Assembly: GCA_903923915.1 (NCBI GenBank)
Contig: CAIXZI010000445.1
Coordinates: forward strand, 1-7,411
Length of the DNA: 7,411 nt
Direction: 5' to 3'
From: an uncultured Bacteroidota bacterium
GTDB lineage: Bacteria > Bacteroidota > Bacteroidia > B-17B0 > Aurantibacillaceae
The position numbers and the translations under genes are program-made. The notes beneath the pieces are model-generated. The model was not told where the DNA came from. It did not search any database and was given only the letters and a program-made list of their open reading frames with translations. Below are positions 4,175-7,411 of the stretch, one piece after another. Within the stretch, counting starts at the first letter, position 1, and every line of letters starts with the position of its first letter.

Positions 4175-7100
4175 TAAAAATCAGTTGTAAGCGAAAAATA
4201 AAATACTTTGTTTTGACGTGTGTAGTTATCTAATCCCCACGATAAATCTACCCGAACAAAATAACCAAAAACTCTTGTACGCAAACCACAACCATAACCG
4301 GCTATAATAGGCTGCTTGGGTTCATTAATAACCACTTTAATTGGGTTGTTATAAAAAGAGTATTGATTGGTTGTGTTTTCTTTACTGAAAGGATTGGTGC
4401 CGTACCAACACATACCTAAATCGAAGAACGGAATAATTTGAAAGTTGTTTAAAATATCCGAACGTAAAGGATGGTTTGCTAAGTATTTAAAAATAGGGAA
4501 ACGCAATTCTGAATTAATCAATACAAAATTATTTCCATTGCGGGCATTTTGTGTAAAGCCGCGCATATTAGTTGCTATGGTTTGAAAGCCGTATGTTTCC
4601 TGATGTTTTATTTGTTCTTGTCCGTTAAATTTAGGAGCAATTTGGTTATCAACGCCACCTAAGTAATAGCAAATTCTATCAGTGCCCCAAGAGCTTGCAC
4701 CTGCTATACGATTTGCCCAAATTAAATCGCGGTGTACTTTTAAATAATGCCTGATATCAAAGCCGGCATTAACCATATCTTGGCGTTTTTCTAAGCTATG
4801 AATGTTTATTCCACGATAATATTCTCCAAAAACTTTTAGGCGCCAACCGTTATATAAGTTTAATCCTTTAGGGCGTGTATTATCAAATACATATTCCATT
4901 TTTAAACCAGCCCAATTATCATATCCATTTGGTTGTTTAAGTGAAGGATCGTCTATGGCCGTATAAACAGTTCTATCGTTACGATAGCTTATCGTTCCTT
5001 TAATACTTGAAACTTCGTTAATAGGGTATTTTAATTTGTACTGTGCATCGTGCGTTAACACTTTTACAATATATCCGTTATCATTTACCGATGGCAGTGA
5101 CAAACGATGTAAAACAAGTTGCTTATCCCATAATTTTTTACGGCGTTCAATACTTATAAAATATTCGTTATTTAAGTTAAAGCCCATGCGCATGCCTGCA
5201 CTTATGCGGTAATCTTCAAACAAATCACTGGTGGCAACTTTTAAAAATCCGTTAAAACCCGGGTTTACATAATAGCCTGTAAACTTTTGATACGTTTGAC
5301 TTAAAAAAGAATTATCTATTTGTGTAGTAACCTGATCGACAGAAAAAATTACATAGTAATTTTCTTGTTTAGGTAACGGAAAGCCATTTTTTGTAACAGT
5401 GGGCTGCCCTTCTGTAGGTATAGTTGTTTGCGATTTTGATTTAGAATCTTTTTTACTTTTTGGCCCATTAACTACATTAAAATTGTAATTATTTATATCA
5501 ACCACACCCGAGTTGTTTTCTTGTTTTGGAGTTGTTGTTTCTGTTTGTTCGTTTGAAGAGTTGTTTGCCGTTTGATTTTTTGCTTTGGCTGCATAGTTTT
5601 GCGCACGGCGGAAGTACGTGTTTTTTAAACTGTAATTTTTATCTACATCTTTTTTACTGATTGGGTTTATGTACATGTATTGCAAGCCATTTACATAAAA
5701 TATCTCAGCTACTTTATTGGCTTTTACATTTACATCCTGTTCAAGGATGCTTGTTTTATTGTTTGAGATAGGATGCGAATTAAATACATACCGATAATGT
5801 TCTGTAGTATCTACAAAAGAAATAACGCTATCTAATTTGGCAACAAACCTGTTTTTAATTCCGTTTTGATCGCACAGATAAGTAAAGTAGCCATCATAAA
5901 AATCACTCGGCTGACTTTCTTGAATGTTTTTAGAATCAGTTACCCTGTAAAGCAGTTTAGATTTTGTTTTATAATCGTATAAAAATATGTTGTGAAATTT
6001 TGTTTGCGGAAACTCAAACTTATCGTTATCACTTTCTTTAATAGTGTCTTGTGTGCGATTAGATGCAAATGCAATTTGGTTTCCTTTATTGATAAAAGTT
6101 GGTGTTTCATCATCCCAAATATCATTGGTTATTTGTTCAAGTCCGCCGGCATTTATCTGATAAATAAAAATATCACTTTGTCCTTTTGCTTTTTTTACGG
6201 CACTCATCACTAATTTTTTTCCATCCTGACTATATGAGAAAGCCTTTACTTTTTCTATACCTGTAATAGGTTTATCAACCATATCTTTATCTTCAGTATT
6301 ATACGTGCTTAAATAAATTACGCCCTTTTTTTCATGTATCATGGCAAATGCTTTTCCGGTTGGATGCCATGCCAGCAGGGGATAAGTAAGATCATTCAAT
6401 CGTTCTACTTTTGGCCCCCACTTAACAATACGTTTTTCTTTTCCGGTGGTTAAATCTTTTAAATACACACGATGCTGACTCATTTCATTGCGTGCATAAA
6501 TTACCTGATTGCCATCCGGACTAATTTTTAATTGATAGTAGTCTCTAAATGATTTTGGTTTTAAAATAATAGGATCTTGTGTTGGAAAAGTTTGTGTGCT
6601 ATCTTTTTTCATAGCGTTACGTGCGCGGGTATCAATCCACTCGTACAACAAGCCTTGTGTGTTGTTGCCCACCACAAACATAAAAGCATTCTCTATGTTA
6701 CGAGAAACTTTAGTCATGTATAAAATGTTTGCAATGCTAGATTCACCATAAGTTTCAGCCACATGCTGCCATAAACCACGCCCAACAATTACGGCATCTT
6801 TATCGTTTAAGCGAGCCATTTTATAATATCGATCAAAAATAATTCCGTCGCTTACAATGTTATCTACATCCGTGTTCCATCCTTCAGAAAGATAAGCTAT
6901 GAGGCCTTTTTTGTACCAGTCGGGTACGTTTAAAAGTGTTGAATTTTTTATAACGCTAAATGCTCTACCTCCGTATAAAATATCGTTAATTAAAGATTCT
7001 GCAATGCCTGCACGAATTTGTTGATCAAGGTTTGCTAAATTTCCATTAAAAAAAACGCTGAGCTTTGTGCCTATTATTTTGGTGGTTCCGCCTGTGTTAC

Positions 7101-7411
7101 CAACCAAATCAGTAGATAAGCCTAAGTTAGTTTGCCTAAAATCGCCCTGGTTGCTATACACCAGTATTTGCAATTTTGTATCCGATTGGTAATCTAATTT
7201 TTTTTGTAAATCTTTTAAGTGGTAATCGGCGCGATAAGAAACATATTTGGCAATATCTCTACATCCTTCATAAAAATAAACTTGATAGTTATCAAAGTTG
7301 TAATAAGTCCAATAAAAGGGTTGGTATTGCACCCTGCTTTTGCCAAATTCTTGCTGAGAGCCATAATAAAATTGCCCATAAAAAAATGTAGGGAACAAAA
7401 GAATAGCTAAG
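4174..7411 (-). CDS. Large outer-membrane protein: pseudo-peptidase, TolB-type propeller and Omp85-like barrel (5' end outside window)
   Basis: The frame is open through the right edge. The codon at 7398 is TTG inside LAILLFPTFFYGQ, which looks like the hydrophobic core of a signal peptide, so the true start lies beyond 7411. Residues below count from 7398. At about 40-260 there is a peptidase-MA-like region with the typical VPDWYKKGLIAYLSEGW (158-174) but AGIAESL (130-136) where a zinc HExxH would sit, so it is probably inactive. At about 285-530 are TolB/PD40 propeller blades (ISPDGNQVIYARN, AWHPTGKAFAM, YSQDGKKLVMSA, NKGNQIAFASNRT). At about 600-680 is an N/T/Q/K-rich linker. At about 680-1074 is a beta-barrel with the Omp85 MRGF motif (945-948) and a terminal Phe. 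No POTRA domain is evident. It overlaps the transporter gene by one base. Its role is unknown; outer-membrane assembly or transport is inferred. Confidence 0.85.
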   Translation of the reverse strand, partial: LAILLFPTFFYGQFYYGSQQEFGKSRVQYQPFYWTYYNFDNYQVYFYEGCRDIAKYVSYRADYHLKDLQKKLDYQSDTKLQILVYSNQGDFRQTNLGLSTDLVGNTGGTTKIIGTKLSVFFNGNLANLDQQIRAGIAESLINDILYGGRAFSVIKNSTLLNVPDWYKKGLIAYLSEGWNTDVDNIVSDGIIFDRYYKMARLNDKDAVIVGRGLWQHVAETYGESSIANILYMTKVSRNIENAFMFVVGNNTQGLLYEWIDTRARNAMKKDSTQTFPTQDPIILKPKSFRDYYQLKISPDGNQVIYARNEMSQHRVYLKDLTTGKEKRIVKWGPKVERLNDLTYPLLAWHPTGKAFAMIHEKKGVIYLSTYNTEDKDMVDKPITGIEKVKAFSYSQDGKKLVMSAVKKAKGQSDIFIYQINAGGLEQITNDIWDDETPTFINKGNQIAFASNRTQDTIKESDNDKFEFPQTKFHNIFLYDYKTKSKLLYRVTDSKNIQESQPSDFYDGYFTYLCDQNGIKNRFVAKLDSVISFVDTTEHYRYVFNSHPISNNKTSILEQDVNVKANKVAEIFYVNGLQYMYINPISKKDVDKNYSLKNTYFRRAQNYAAKAKNQTANNSSNEQTETTTPKQENNSGVVDINNYNFNVVNGPKSKKDSKSKSQTTIPTEGQPTVTKNGFPLPKQENYYVIFSVDQVTTQIDNSFLSQTYQKFTGYYVNPGFNGFLKVATSDLFEDYRISAGMRMGFNLNNEYFISIERRKKLWDKQLVLHRLSLPSVNDNGYIVKVLTHDAQYKLKYPINEVSSIKGTISYRNDRTVYTAIDDPSLKQPNGYDNWAGLKMEYVFDNTRPKGLNLYNGWRLKVFGEYYRGINIHSLEKRQDMVNAGFDIRHYLKVHRDLIWANRIAGASSWGTDRICYYLGGVDNQIAPKFNGQEQIKHQETYGFQTIATNMRGFTQNARNGNNFVLINSELRFPIFKYLANHPLRSDILNNFQIIPFFDLGMCWYGTNPFSKENTTNQYSFYNNPIKVVINEPKQPIIAGYGCGLRTRVFGYFVRVDLSWGLDNYTRQNKVFYFSLTTDF

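Noticed and set aside
7396..7398. TTG at 7398 as the start of the large barrel protein
   Set aside because: The frame stays open to the window edge and the residues there are hydrophobic, as in a signal-peptide core, so the gene most likely begins outside the window.
5940..7410. Short frames on both strands within the large barrel gene
   Set aside because: They overlap a long continuous coding sequence and look like shadows of it, rich in Cys, Ile and Lys without domain features.

Overview
The window looks like chromosomal DNA from a member of the Bacteroidota. The evidence is low GC, a textbook Bacteroidota promoter upstream of queA (TTG at -33, TAtcTTTG at -7), A-rich start regions without Shine-Dalgarno sequences, a tRNA gene without an encoded CCA, and protein families typical of the phylum (short QueA, DUF6132, DUF2892, TolB-propeller/barrel protein). 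I cannot place it more finely. Every supported gene lies on the minus strand, so transcription runs from high to low coordinates.

Right part (7411 to 2585): a tightly packed apparent operon. It starts with a very large secreted or outer-membrane protein whose 5' end is cut by the window edge. Its layout is a degenerate metallopeptidase-like region, a TolB-type beta-propeller, a low-complexity linker and an Omp85/BamA-like barrel. Its stop codon shares one base with the start of a half-length TauE/SafE (TSUP) transporter, which is followed after 6 bp by an M20 amidohydrolase.

Middle (2584 to 1261): a strong promoter and a leader with two small inverted repeats precede queA (queuosine synthesis). 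queA ends in a clear intrinsic terminator. The first base of a tRNA-Arg(CCU) gene directly abuts that terminator's U-tract, and the tRNA has its own terminator.

Left part (1260 to 1): a Crp/Fnr-family regulator with a Cys-Cys pair in its sensor domain, then a 67-aa DUF2892 membrane protein, then a DUF6132 membrane protein cut by the left edge. The two membrane-protein genes are separate transcription units, because a terminator lies between them. Each is preceded by the same exact 20-bp sequence, and in both cases its dyad lies 33 bp from an AnnTTTG -7 element. That geometry places the shared site near -40, where class II Crp/Fnr activators bind. The simplest reading is a small regulon in which the Crp/Fnr protein switches on two cysteine-containing small membrane proteins. 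By family association this may concern sulfur, persulfide or redox chemistry. This locus is the most interesting part of the window.

There is no CRISPR array, IS element, phage gene or integrase. No gene-free stretch exceeds 300 bases.
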